64,000 bases of DNA, taken from assembly GCA_002914845.1 (NCBI GenBank), contig JXTC01000055.1:758162-822161 (forward strand), given 5' to 3'. Positions 54,024-64,000 of this stretch are shown here, in pieces. The first letter of the stretch is position 1. Each line of letters starts with the position of its first letter. Under the pieces are notes generated by a model. The model was not told the origin of the DNA. It was given only the letters and a program-made list of their open reading frames with translations, and searched no databases. The position numbers and the translations under genes are program-made. This stretch comes from Trema orientale. Taxonomy: Eukaryota; Streptophyta; Magnoliopsida; Rosales; Cannabaceae.

Positions 54024-57000
54024 ATGCAGCAAGGCGATTACACCTCCGTTCCGTACTACCCTCCGTACAACCAATTCCAAAACCCTAACCCTAGCCCCAC
54101 CCCCACCCCGGCCCCCAATCCCAGCTCCGATCACCACTCCCAGAGTTCTTACGCTTCGGCTCCACCCTTCACCTCCGGTTACGCTCCCTCCGATTACTCG
54201 GCTTATCCCCAAACCTACCCTCCTTATACTCAAAATCCCGATCCTGCCCCTGCTCCTCCTCCTCCTCCTCCCACGGCTCCTTCGTATACTCCCACCTCGA
54301 ACCCTGGCTTGCAGCCCTTCAATTCCGCTTCACAGGCCTCTTCTTTCCCTTCGTTTGAGTCCCACACGCCTTATCAAACCCCGCCGCAGCAGCAGTCCTA
54401 CTTTCCGCCGTACGATCAGCATCAGACGGCTACCAGTTATGCGCCTCCGACCGCTTCGGTCCCTCCCAACCCGAGCGCCGCTCCGAATTCGCAATACTCG
54501 TCCGTGTATTCCGCCGCGTATGGTCAATCGGGGGCTTCGGTCCCGCCTATTTATGATAATCCGTATGAGAACTCTGTGAAATACGATCAGGGCAGTGCTT
54601 ATTTTGAAGACAGGTATGGAGGTTACAACAACAACAACAACAGCAACAACAACCAGAGGTCGCGCCCCGATTTGGGGGCGGATCTGTACGGGAAGCGATA
54701 TGATTCGGGTCGGGATGATGGATATGGGGATGGTGTTTATGCTTACCAAGGGAACAAGGTGGAGCCTTACGGGGCTAGGGGCACTGCACCTAAGTCGTCG
54801 ACTTTGTTCGATGACTACGGGAGATCGATTAGTTTGCCGTCTGGTAAGGACTCGCCTGTTAGTTCGAGCAAAATTGTGAGAGCCGTCCCGAAGGCGGAGG
54901 TGCAGCAGGATGTCAAGAGTGGGGTACAGAAGTTTCGAGTGAAGCTGCTGGCTGAAAGTGGAGGACAGAGTACCATGGACGTGCTTTGCCAGGTATGCCA
55001 GATAATACACCAAGTGACTTTGTGTTCGATTATTGATCTTAGTGACTTTGTATTCGATTATTGATCTTATGAAATTTATATCGTAGCTCTTAGTTTTGGC
55101 GACACTAGATTACTTTTTGGTAGGAATTACTTTGCAATGCGTCTTGACAATCTTTCTTAACGGGCAACTGCAATTATATTTTTCAATGCACTAAGAAGAT
55201 TAGAGCTCTAACATTATCCTGTTTGTGATTGGAGATGGGGGGTGTTGTGATTTAGTTGCCTATGTTTGTTCATTATCCTCTCTGTCATGTTGTTTTGTGC
55301 TCTGTTTCCTGGCTCATCTTGAACATGTGTTTGTGAATGACAATTTGTTTGCACTAGAGGAGTATTGATTGCTTGAGAGGTCAAACCCCGAGGATACGCT
55401 GTTCAGCCTTTTGTCTATGTTCTTTGTCAGTCTTTTGGTTTAACTTCTTTTTTCGCCAAGAAGTTAAGAGTAGAGATCTTTTTTGCGTTTTCTGTGACTG
55501 GGTGATAGATGTCTTTATCTACGTTTTGATGTTTTACCGTGGCTTATGATTTTTCCAGTCTGGTGCAAAGTTAACGAATCTGACTGGAATAATCATTCCG
55601 TAATGTATTTGACTTATTTATTTCCACTTGATGTAGTTTACTCATCAAATAATTGTGTGCATTGCTTTGACGTGGATGAAATAGGGCTGAGAGCGTTTGT
55701 TTGGCACTACCTTTTGGGGCTAGTCGCTGAGGACTTTTTGCACAATTACTTACTTTTTTCTTTCTTATTGAGTTCGCTTATGCCTTTCTTTGCCCTCTCT
55801 GAATTTTTCTTGGATTTTCTTTTTGGAATTCTTAATTTTATCAGACTTCTGTATCTTCTTATTCTAAAGGCTAAATGTTGTTCATTCTGGGTTTTGTTTT
55901 CAATCACGAAGTTTGTTTTCCTATTATTCGATGCTTTTGCCTTGCAAACTTACTTCCCAACTCCGTCTTGTCTCTCATGTCCCTTCTTATTTTTTGGGCG
56001 TCGTTTTTCATAATCTTCTTAAAATTTGGTGATTCAGATTGGTTTGGATGGGATTCGCATGCTTGATCCTAGTGCAAGTCGGACATTGAGAATATACCCT
56101 CTTGAATTCATTACTAGATGTGAAGTAAGTTCATTCATATCTGTATTTATTTTTGTTCAGTTTGGTTCTTGGACTATATTTCTTGCTTAGTGCCCCTATA
56201 TATAAGTGCCCCTATATATAAGTCATTTTATTCTTGTTGATTGTCATACAGGTGATGGATTCATCTACCTTGGCGTTTTGGTCAAAGAGCTCTGTGGACA
56301 TTGAGCCAAGACGTATTAGACTCCAATCAAATAGTTACACTACGAACACACTTTTGGATATTGTGACCGCTGCAACTGTACAGGTTAGAGTCTTTCGAAA
56401 CAATATTATTTATGTTATAATACTTTTAAATTTTTGCATCAGAATGCGCTTAGCTGTTAGCGTCCATCTATCTGATGGCTTTTCTTGTTTCTGAAGTTGT
56501 CACTTGGTGAATTCTGTATTTATTGACATATGTAAGTAGCGTCATTATTCTTGTCTTGTAATTTTATTTTATTATTGTATGCAAAGGCTATAGTGGTTCA
56601 TATTAGTCTAGCTTTGCTCCTTGGTATTGGAAACTAAAACAGGCCATGCCTTTTTAAGTTTTGTTTCCCCTTCCTACTATGAACAGTTTTCTATTTCTGT
56701 ATTTAGAATCATGTTATGTTTCTCTTCTTTAGGATTTGTAGTAGAGTGGTTTTTAAGTAGTGTAAACGATAGCATTGGGTTATGTTATATAGGTTGGACT
56801 TAATAAATGCATTTTTAGGGGATATTTTTTGTTGTTTGTTTTCCTCGCAAAATTGAGATTTTGCTTTTCATAGGCAATGTGCGTGTTCCCCTCACTGCCT
56901 ATTTTCAATATGGATGCCAATCTTTGTTAGTGCCCATTATTGTAAGACCTTTATATTACCCAGGTGAAGGAAATGGGTGGAAGTACTCGGCCTTCAGATT

Positions 57001-60000
57001 CTTTTAAGACAAATGAACAGCCTACAGATAAAAAGAAAGGTTTGGTTGATTGGATGAACATAATGAAGCCTGCCAATGAGGAGAAAGATCACTGGGTAAT
57101 TAGTTTTCTGAAAGCTTTGTATTTATTCCCTTTTTAATATCATCTGACAGGTTTTAGAGTTATGTTTTTCTTTTTGTACTTTTGCTTTTGTTAGGTTCCT
57201 GATGAAGCAGTTTCAAAGTGTACAGCATGTGGGACAGATTTCGGGGCTTTTGTGCGCAAGGTGTGTTTCATTATTAGATTTTAAGTTCGGTTCCCATTCT
57301 ATTTGAACTCGTAAGTTGAGCTCTGAATTGTATCCCATCTCAGCACCATTGTCGGAACTGTGGAGACATTTTTTGTGACAAGTGTACCCATGGTAGAATT
57401 GCTCTTACTGCTGATGAGAATGCTCAACCTGTTCGTGTTTGTGACAGATGCATGGTATGTTCCCTTGACACCTTTTACTTTGTGGTCAAGGATGGGTGTT
57501 GTTCATGGTAATTTTTGAATTCTGAAAATATGTAATTACTTGTTTGTTACTCAAAAATTAAGACAGCATAATTGAGCATAAAAATTAGAGATAAGTAAGT
57601 GTAGGTAGATATATATACAGTAGGTGGTTAAGTTTGCTAGATAGAGAAATATATATAATAATAAAAAGCTGGTAATTTAAAGATCCAAAACAAAAATAGG
57701 ACCAACTAACTAGATTCTAGGGTACTGAAGTGTAAATGACTAAGATTAAAAGTACTGAAACTTAAATAATAGAAAGTAAATGAACTGAAACTTAAATATA
57801 GCTGAAAGTAAAGTTGTTGAACTATAAATATTAAAAATAAAGGACTGAAACATAAAATGGACCAGTTAACTGGAATATGCTTGCATTGAAAAAGTAAAGA
57901 ACTGAAAGTGAAATATGATAATATAAGATACCCGGGAATAAAAGATGCTGCCTTAGTGCAAAAACTACATGAACATGGGATTGGGGTCTTGAATAGCTCA
58001 ACCCTTATAGAGTTCTTTAAATGAGATACTAATATATGTATGAAAGAAGGAATAGATAATGATTTGTTGTTTGAAATATAGCTCGATTACATGCTGACCA
58101 AGCCTTGATTATGCATGTATATGAGCATAGGTATATAAAACATGAAGTAGGAGCTTTTAATGATCAAATTAAAGGCATTCACTTCACATTCCTTATGATG
58201 CAGAAAAGTGGAGATGAATGATTAGTCATTTTATGTATGTAACCTAATATTTATCAAGTATGAACTAGTACAAAACCTTATAAAATAGGATGCAGTCTCT
58301 AGGAGATGAATACAAGACAAGATATAAACAAGGAATAAGGATTAGAAGCTGAAATATATGATAAAACAACAAAGATTAGTCACTGTTTATATAAAAACAC
58401 AGTGACTGATTATGCATGCAAAGACACTAAAGATCACTTTCTGATGTGAGAATAAAGTTGAATTAGTGATTTTAGTCTAGGAACATGATCTAGAATGATA
58501 CATAGGAGATTAGGCGATGTTTTGTGACTATCGAGTGGGCTAAAATGTAAGAAAATTGAGAGTTTCAGCCACTGCAGTGGCTAGAAACGTGAGCAGCTGA
58601 GTGAGAGAGAGAGAGAGAGTGATTGTATAAGAGTATTTGTGTATGAAGGACTTGTTTTTTTAATAGTGAAAGGACTGCTCCTATTTATAAGGAGCTGAAA
58701 CTTGGAAGCCAAGAAGTTAGTGGGAGACAAAGCTGCCAAGTGGCAAAAACAGCTTTTCCTTGTCTTCTAGGATCTGGTTCCAGCCATAATTTTAATGAAA
58801 GACAATGATTAAGTAACATGGAAGTGCTAAGAACCAGTTTTAGAGTTCAGTAAACTGCCTTAGGAAGCAAGTTAGAAGCTGCCACTTTAGCGGTTTCACT
58901 CAAAACTTGCAAAGATAAATCAGAAACCACCCGGTTTAGGGGTTAGTTACTAAGGAATTAACATGTTATTTGGTTAGAAAGTTTCTGCATATAACAATGG
59001 CTGGTTTTCCTTAATTTAGTGCATGTAACTCACGTTCTTATTCTCCTAAAAGGGTTTACGGTATAGGGTAAGGATACTCAACTTAATTAGGATCTGTAAC
59101 CCCCCCAAAATAACACTACTCTGCTTATTTTTCTCTGTTTTTGCTCTGTTTTATGCTTTAATCATATTCAAGCTTAATCTATTATTGATCAGCACTTAAT
59201 AAAAATTGTTCTAATCAAATTCAGGGACTTTCCCAAAACAATGGGGTTCTTCCTTTCTGTCTTTGTGGATATGGAGCAGTAAACATTGATACTAATAGCT
59301 GTTTACATGTTATATACAACTCAATGGACTACCAATAATAAGCTCGAGTTACTTTTTAGTTTTTACAGAAAAATAGTACCCGAATTTCTGAACAAATAAT
59401 GAGCGTAATGCATGAAAATATGATGGATTTATTCAAAGCTTAAGTCTGATAGGCTTTTGTTTCATGTTATATGCTCATGCTATGATTTTGGTGGCCTTCC
59501 CTTTGGAGTTACTAGCTTATTTTTTCAATGTGCTATTATAGGCTGAAGTAACTCAGCGGCTGAATAATGCCAAGGAAGTGGCAAGTAAACCTGCAGGACT
59601 ACAGAGCCATGAGGATCTTGCTAAGAAGCTTCAGGTAAATGTTTTTGCAACTGCAGTCTTTCATTGTGTGCTAGATTATCCTGTTTCTGCTTGGGTTGAA
59701 ATTTGCTAGTTCTCAATGATAAGCTTTGATTGGCTATGTTGTATTTTGTATGGTAATTTGTCTATTCTGTGTATATGTGTTTTTCCCCCCCTTATAAACG
59801 GAGATTGTGGAAAAGAACAATTCATGTGAAATATTCAGTGATGTGGTAGATCCGGAAAAGCATTTCTTAGTTTTATGTTTGTGATGTTTGTGTGTGTTGG
59901 TGCACACATCTGCATGCGTATCCAACCATGACTTATTCTCGTCATGTTTCCATCTGATGCTTTGCTGTTTGTGACAGGAGGAAATGGAAAGAAACCGTAA

Positions 60001-60475
60001 GTCATCATCAGGTAATTGTGCTTTCCTTAACGAATGGGTGTGGGTATGGTTATGAGGAACATTCTGCTACTTCTTAAGCTAAGCATTCTAGCTAAGTGCT
60101 TGACTAGTGTAGTTGGCTTCAATTGAAAAAACATTTTGAGGGTTAATGCTTGCCTGAATCTGGTCGTTAAGATTATCTTTGAATGTAATTTTGTAGGCTC
60201 GAAGTCAGATGGATCAGGGAGGCGGATGAGGGAAGTTGCTTGTCCTATTTGTACTGTACATTTGCAGGTTAGAAATCAATCCTTCTGTAAATCAATCCTT
60301 CTGTACTTTCTTCGGGATATCCACGTACACTGCTCTTCAGAGAGAGAAATAAAGTGCACACAATAATACATGATGGTGTCATTTTGTCTCCTTGTAGGTT
60401 CAAGTTCCCAGCTCGGGTTCGGAAACCATTGAATGTGGAGTTTGCCAGAATCCATTTCTTGTCAGTGCTCATTGA
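54024..60475 (+). CDS. FREE1: FREE1/FYVE1, plant-specific ESCRT component with FYVE domain
   Basis: FREE1 acts on endosomes in sorting ubiquitinated cargo into multivesicular bodies, in vacuole formation and autophagy. Exons: 54024-54992, 56038-56124, 56252-56383, 56964-57095, 57195-57260, 57344-57454, 59542-59634, 59978-60011, 60197-60267, 60398-60475; 1773 nt, 590 aa (Arabidopsis about 601). The first exon encodes a Pro/Tyr/Gln-rich disordered region of about 320 residues with a PTAP late-domain motif at residues 83-86, the type that binds VPS23. The FYVE domain (about 438-500) has WVPD, CTACG, RKHHCRNCG, FCDKC and VCDRC, so all eight zinc ligands are present. The C-terminus has a coiled coil and a second pair of CxxC motifs (CPIC, CGVC). 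Intron 6 is 2.1 kb, the rest are shorter. Confidence 0.95.
54993..56037 (+). other. FREE1 intron 1 (1045 bases)
   Basis: T-rich intron between the long first exon and the exon ATTGGTTTGGATGG. It contains a 155-codon open frame (55546-56013), but that is hydrophobic T-rich intron sequence ending just before the acceptor and it is not a gene. Confidence 0.8.
57455..59541 (+). other. FREE1 intron 6 (2087 bases), probably enlarged by an insertion
   Basis: It lies immediately after the FYVE domain. Part of it (about 57540-59130) has features of repeat DNA: many short phrases such as ACTGAAACTTAAAT and CTGAAAGTAAA at 57727-57915, a (GA)n tract at 58604-58620, and TGTAACCCCCCCAAAAT at 59095, which resembles the start of a Gypsy-type LTR. 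No complete element or terminal duplication could be defined. Confidence 0.5.
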
Positions 60476-63400
60476 TCTACACATTTTTATGACCGGAGGA
60501 AGGTGCTTAATTGTTTTTCATGGAGTTTCCAGTTGAATTTGTTTTACAGGTTTATAGTTTGTCTATTAATAATTTGCTATAGCATTTGCGTATCGCTTCT
60601 CTTGGTTTGTTTTTGACCTGATGGCAGCTGCTTCCACATGTTAGTGTGTAAATGAAAGATTTTACTCGAAAGCCCCCACTGAATTACCTTTTCTTTTTAA
60701 TGTAAATTGACGTTAATGTGGATATGAATATATGTAAATTTTTTAACTGACAATGTAGGTTCTGGACAACAATTAATTGATATGCCCCACAATACTAAAG
60801 TTACTAACTCATTAATGATATCAGTCATGAGTTCCCACTTCCTGCTGTGTAGAAAATGCCGGGAATACTTGTGCTAAATGTACGTTTACGTGTTTCGCCA
60901 TGATTATGCTTGCGACTTGCGGGGGAATTTTCTGATAATTCGATCTGTTTTATTTCTTCAAAATTTTTAGTTTTTGTCTTACTTAAGCTGTTGACTTATA
61001 GTGCTGGTATGTTTTGCCTTACACTGCCCCATTTAGTGCCCCTTCATTGATTAATGGGATCATGCAAGAGGGATTTGTGTTCTTCCACTGTGATTTGCGT
61101 CTTGGAATTTTTTGTGGTTGATCTATTTAGTGTCGATTATGAAATGTCCGAAGTATAGCATCTAATATGATAGATTTAGTAACTGAAAAGGTATTTCTTA
61201 CTCTTACATTGGAATTTTACTTTATAATTAAATTGAAATGCAAGGCCAGTGATTGGTTTGGCGTAGTGTCCTCTCTGCTTTTTTTTTTTTTTTTTTTTTT
61301 TTTGAGAAGTTAAAAACTAGATAGAATTCAATCATATTTCTATAGGAAAGTAAATAGTGTGCGCCATTGGTCTCCGTAGCCCTTTTATATAATTTAAAAT
61401 TCAAACTCGCTGTCTGTGCGGAAGTTAATTTTGGTGATATTCCATCTTCTCTTTTAAGCTTTAGCTTTGGGTTTTTGTTAAATCGCATACTGTTCTTCTT
61501 GGGAACCTAATTTTTTCTGTAAGAAAATGGTTTCTAGGATTTTGTGTGCGCGTACAATAACATTTTAATCCTTTCTGCTTGAGCCTTCTCCTTTCAAAAT
61601 CCATGGAGATGTGCTCCAATGTTATTGGATTAAATTTTATTTTAACGCATTTCAAGGTTATGTTTTGCTATTCGTCACATTTTTCCATTTTTCTGATTTT
61701 TTTTTCCCCCCCTCCCAGTTGCTTGTGTTATGTTCAATAATCGAGATTTTCGTTTTAACCATCGTGGTTGGAGTTAATAGCCAAAACAGGAATGAATCTC
61801 ATACTCTTGGTCACATCTCCACATTTTGATATTTCGTCCTGTTACTATTATTTTCATAGTAAATCAATATGGACGATATTAAGAGGGGAAAAAAAAAGAA
61901 GAGCACCAAGCCACCAACTGAAAAACAGGAAACTAGAAGGCAGGCTCAAGACGGGTTGTTTTTCCCTGATCATCCCAACTGCAGTCACCGTCCTGCTCTG
62001 ATCACCCCCCTATGCGAGTCTCCGCCCCGTGCCCTGATTATGCAGGGAAACTTGCCCTATAAGGCGGTGCTCAACTCCGTCGGGTTTTCTGGCTATCCCT
62101 AATTATTTAGGTTTTGATTCAAACAAAATTAATTTCAGTAATTCTGGTCCTTAATACATGTAATACGCAACTAAGAGAATTGATTTTATCTTTTGATTTA
62201 GTTTTATAGGGCGTTCACCTGATTCCCAATGTATTTTTGTTTCTAATTCAATAGAAACTGGGTTTAAAAAAAATAAAAACGAATCCTATTCATTAAAAAC
62301 GTTGGTCTACGTATTTGAGAATCTAAACATTCTGCATATGACGTCACTATTTATTTAGTTGCGTTCCAAAAAAAAAAAAAAGAAAAACAAAGTTCACAAT
62401 TAACTCATATGCAACTTTAAGCTCCTTGCACAGTTGCACCGGGTGTCACACATGTCGTAAGGAGGTAATTAGTAATTTGCAGATAGTGATACAAATCCGT
62501 TAAAAAGTTTCTTTTTCTTTTTTTCCAAAGGAAATTAAATTAAAACTAATAAGAGTACAAAGGAAAAGAATAATGTTATGGGACACCAGTGGTACTTAGC
62601 ACCACAATAATGTGTCAATCTGTCACTGACTAATCATAATTATAATTCTAATGGGACTCATATAAGACCTCGATTATTAATTAAATTATCTAATAACAGA
62701 CAAACATGTCACTGTGGTGTTGGACAGACATGTCATTTAGGGGTGGCAATATAGGTCATGACACGATAACACGACTCGAAACCCGCACGATTAGCTGAAC
62801 CTGTTTGACACGAAATTGACTCGAATTGACACGATTAAGTAATTTTTTAATAAATTATATTAAATAATTATTTTCAAAAAAATATTTTTTCATGAATTTC
62901 TTGTAAATAAAATAAAAAACATAAAGCTAATGAACTAATTTCTCTTACTATAGTAAAACTTAATTAAAAAAATCGAGTAAACTAACAATTATACTATTTA
63001 TATACGTTTTGACCCATCAATCTGCACGTCGTTTTCATTAAATAGGTGTACGTAGGTTAATCTGTTAACGACACGATTTAATTAGGTTAAACACGACACG
63101 ACACAGATTGCCACCCCTAATGTCATTGGGGTGTTGGAGGTGCTTTAACAGAGATCATCATATTCAATAGTTCAAGACTAGAGAGGCTTAAGACGGTCCT
63201 TGTCGTTTATTGCCTTGGGAATTTAAGGAGTAGCATTGTGCTGTTGCTTTCACCATCAATTGGATATAAAAACGACACTTTCTTTTATGCGCCACGTTGG
63301 GTGGGTTTGCTCAAACCCCCTCTTTTTCTGCTGTGGATATTAATTAAAGTGCTGTGAGTAGGGCTATTGTTTGGTGGAGTAACGAGTAATTGTACTGTTT

Positions 63401-64000
63401 CGTCATTTGGGGGATAACTCTCTTCTGGATTCGTCTCGCCAATCCCATGCATCTGTCATGACCGAACCTCATCTTCACATGTATCCTAACTATATGACGA
63501 TGAAGTGTACATATAGGAGCAGGACATTGTTTTGGTGCCCGTGATTCCATTTCTTCATTAGTTCTTCCACCCCAGTTTGGATATAAAACCGGCTCTTAAT
63601 CTATGAATCTTTCTTATTTTTTCTATGGTTATTAAAGAGGGAAATTATCAATAGTCATGGCTTAAGTTTTTTTCCTTTTTTTTTTTGGCCATTGACCACC
63701 CTCAGCAGTATACCCCAATCTTTTAGGGTTTCAAGAAAATAGGTAATTGTATAATAGCATTATGAGATAATTATGATTGTATCTCCCCAACAAATAACAT
63801 TTTCATGAATATTGGAATGCAAGAATTTAAACACGTCAACCACTTTCACATTGTTGGGTGTCCATCCTGATCAGTACATTTTGCCGTGCGAGCTTAATTG
63901 TGGACACTTGTCAATTGCGAATTCGAAGCTACTGTCAGCCCAAATTTCATAAAGGCCCTCTTTGTTGTTTTGCTACCCAAAAGATGATGGGGATTGGCTA
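60476..64000. other. FREE1 3' region and spacer to the window end
   Basis: The first several hundred bases should be the FREE1 3' UTR. After it there is no supported gene. A 382-bp hAT-like element lies at 62738-63119. The open frame at 61869-62102 (starting MDDIKRGKKKKSTKPPTEKQ) has no recognised family and no splice context. A gene may begin beyond the window, but no promoter could be assigned. Confidence 0.5.
62738..63119. mobile_element. hAT-like MITE (382 bp) with perfect 8-bp duplication
   Basis: Ends TAGGGGTGGCAAT and ATTGCCACCCCTA are perfect inverted copies. Both sides carry the octamer ATGTCATT (62730-62737 and 63120-63127). Subterminal ACACGA repeats (ACGACACGACAC near 63093) occur in both orientations. 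It is the same end family as the element at 13019-13606. Confidence 0.82.

Noticed and set aside
54330-55013. A 227-codon open frame on the minus strand across FREE1 exon 1
   Set aside because: It is antisense to a strongly supported coding exon of biased composition (Pro, Tyr, Gln, Ser), which leaves the opposite strand open by chance. It is Arg-rich with no family likeness.
55546-56013. A 155-codon open frame in FREE1 intron 1
   Set aside because: It is composed of hydrophobic residues encoded by T-rich intron DNA, ends before the acceptor and resembles no protein.
61869-62102. Open frame starting MDDIKRGKKKKSTK
   Set aside because: Short, begins in an A-rich tract, no recognised domain, and not linked by splice sites to anything near it. 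It could be a gene remnant but nothing supports a call.

Overview
This window is nuclear DNA of a flowering plant, almost certainly a eudicot. It carries intron-rich genes with plant-only families (a ROP GTPase, a BOI-type RING ligase, the ESCRT protein FREE1, a USP-like/kinase RLCK), AT-rich spacers full of small plant DNA transposons, and telo-box motifs (AAACCCTAA) at several gene starts. The species cannot be named from the sequence alone.

Seven protein genes were rebuilt exon by exon. In every one the chosen splice sites keep a single open frame and give a length normal for the family. In order they are: (1) 2988-7810 (+), an ABCB13/14-like full-size ABC transporter, 10 exons, 1252 aa; (2) 9225-11483 (-), a ROP1-like Rho GTPase, 7 exons, 197 aa; (3) 15510-21683 (-), retromer subunit VPS35, 22 exons, 788 aa; (4) 31252-34328 (+), a receptor-like cytoplasmic kinase, 9 exons, 734 aa; (5) 34801-37078 (-), a Lys/Glu-rich plant protein of unknown function starting MSRCYPFPPPSY, 3 exons, 381 aa; (6) 41617-43569 (+), a prostaglandin E synthase 2-like glutaredoxin/GST-fold protein, 6 exons, 326 aa; (7) 45889-46806 (+), a BOI-related RING E3 ligase, 2 exons, 273 aa; then (8) 54024-60475 (+), FREE1/FYVE1, 10 exons, 590 aa, so eight intact genes in all.

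Between them lie transposable elements. A nearly complete but dead Ty1/copia element (24071-29016) has matching LTRs, a tRNA-Met primer site and a polypurine tract. Its single long reading frame carries 15 internal stops, all TAA or TAG and none TGA, nearly all where glutamine is expected. Small DNA elements include three hAT-like elements with 8-bp target duplications, a nested pair near 12.0-12.7 kb, several fold-back elements, a Helitron-like element (49.2-49.9 kb), and a Harbinger-like element (51111-52038) that carries a decayed antisense piece of a class I small heat-shock protein gene.

The genes do not form a pathway cluster. Three of them (ROP1-like, VPS35, FREE1) act in membrane trafficking, but they are spread over 50 kb and nothing in the sequence links their expression. 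No new multi-gene system was found. The strongest oddities are the stop-codon pattern of the copia element, the heat-shock fragment caught in a transposon, and several unusual splice sites.
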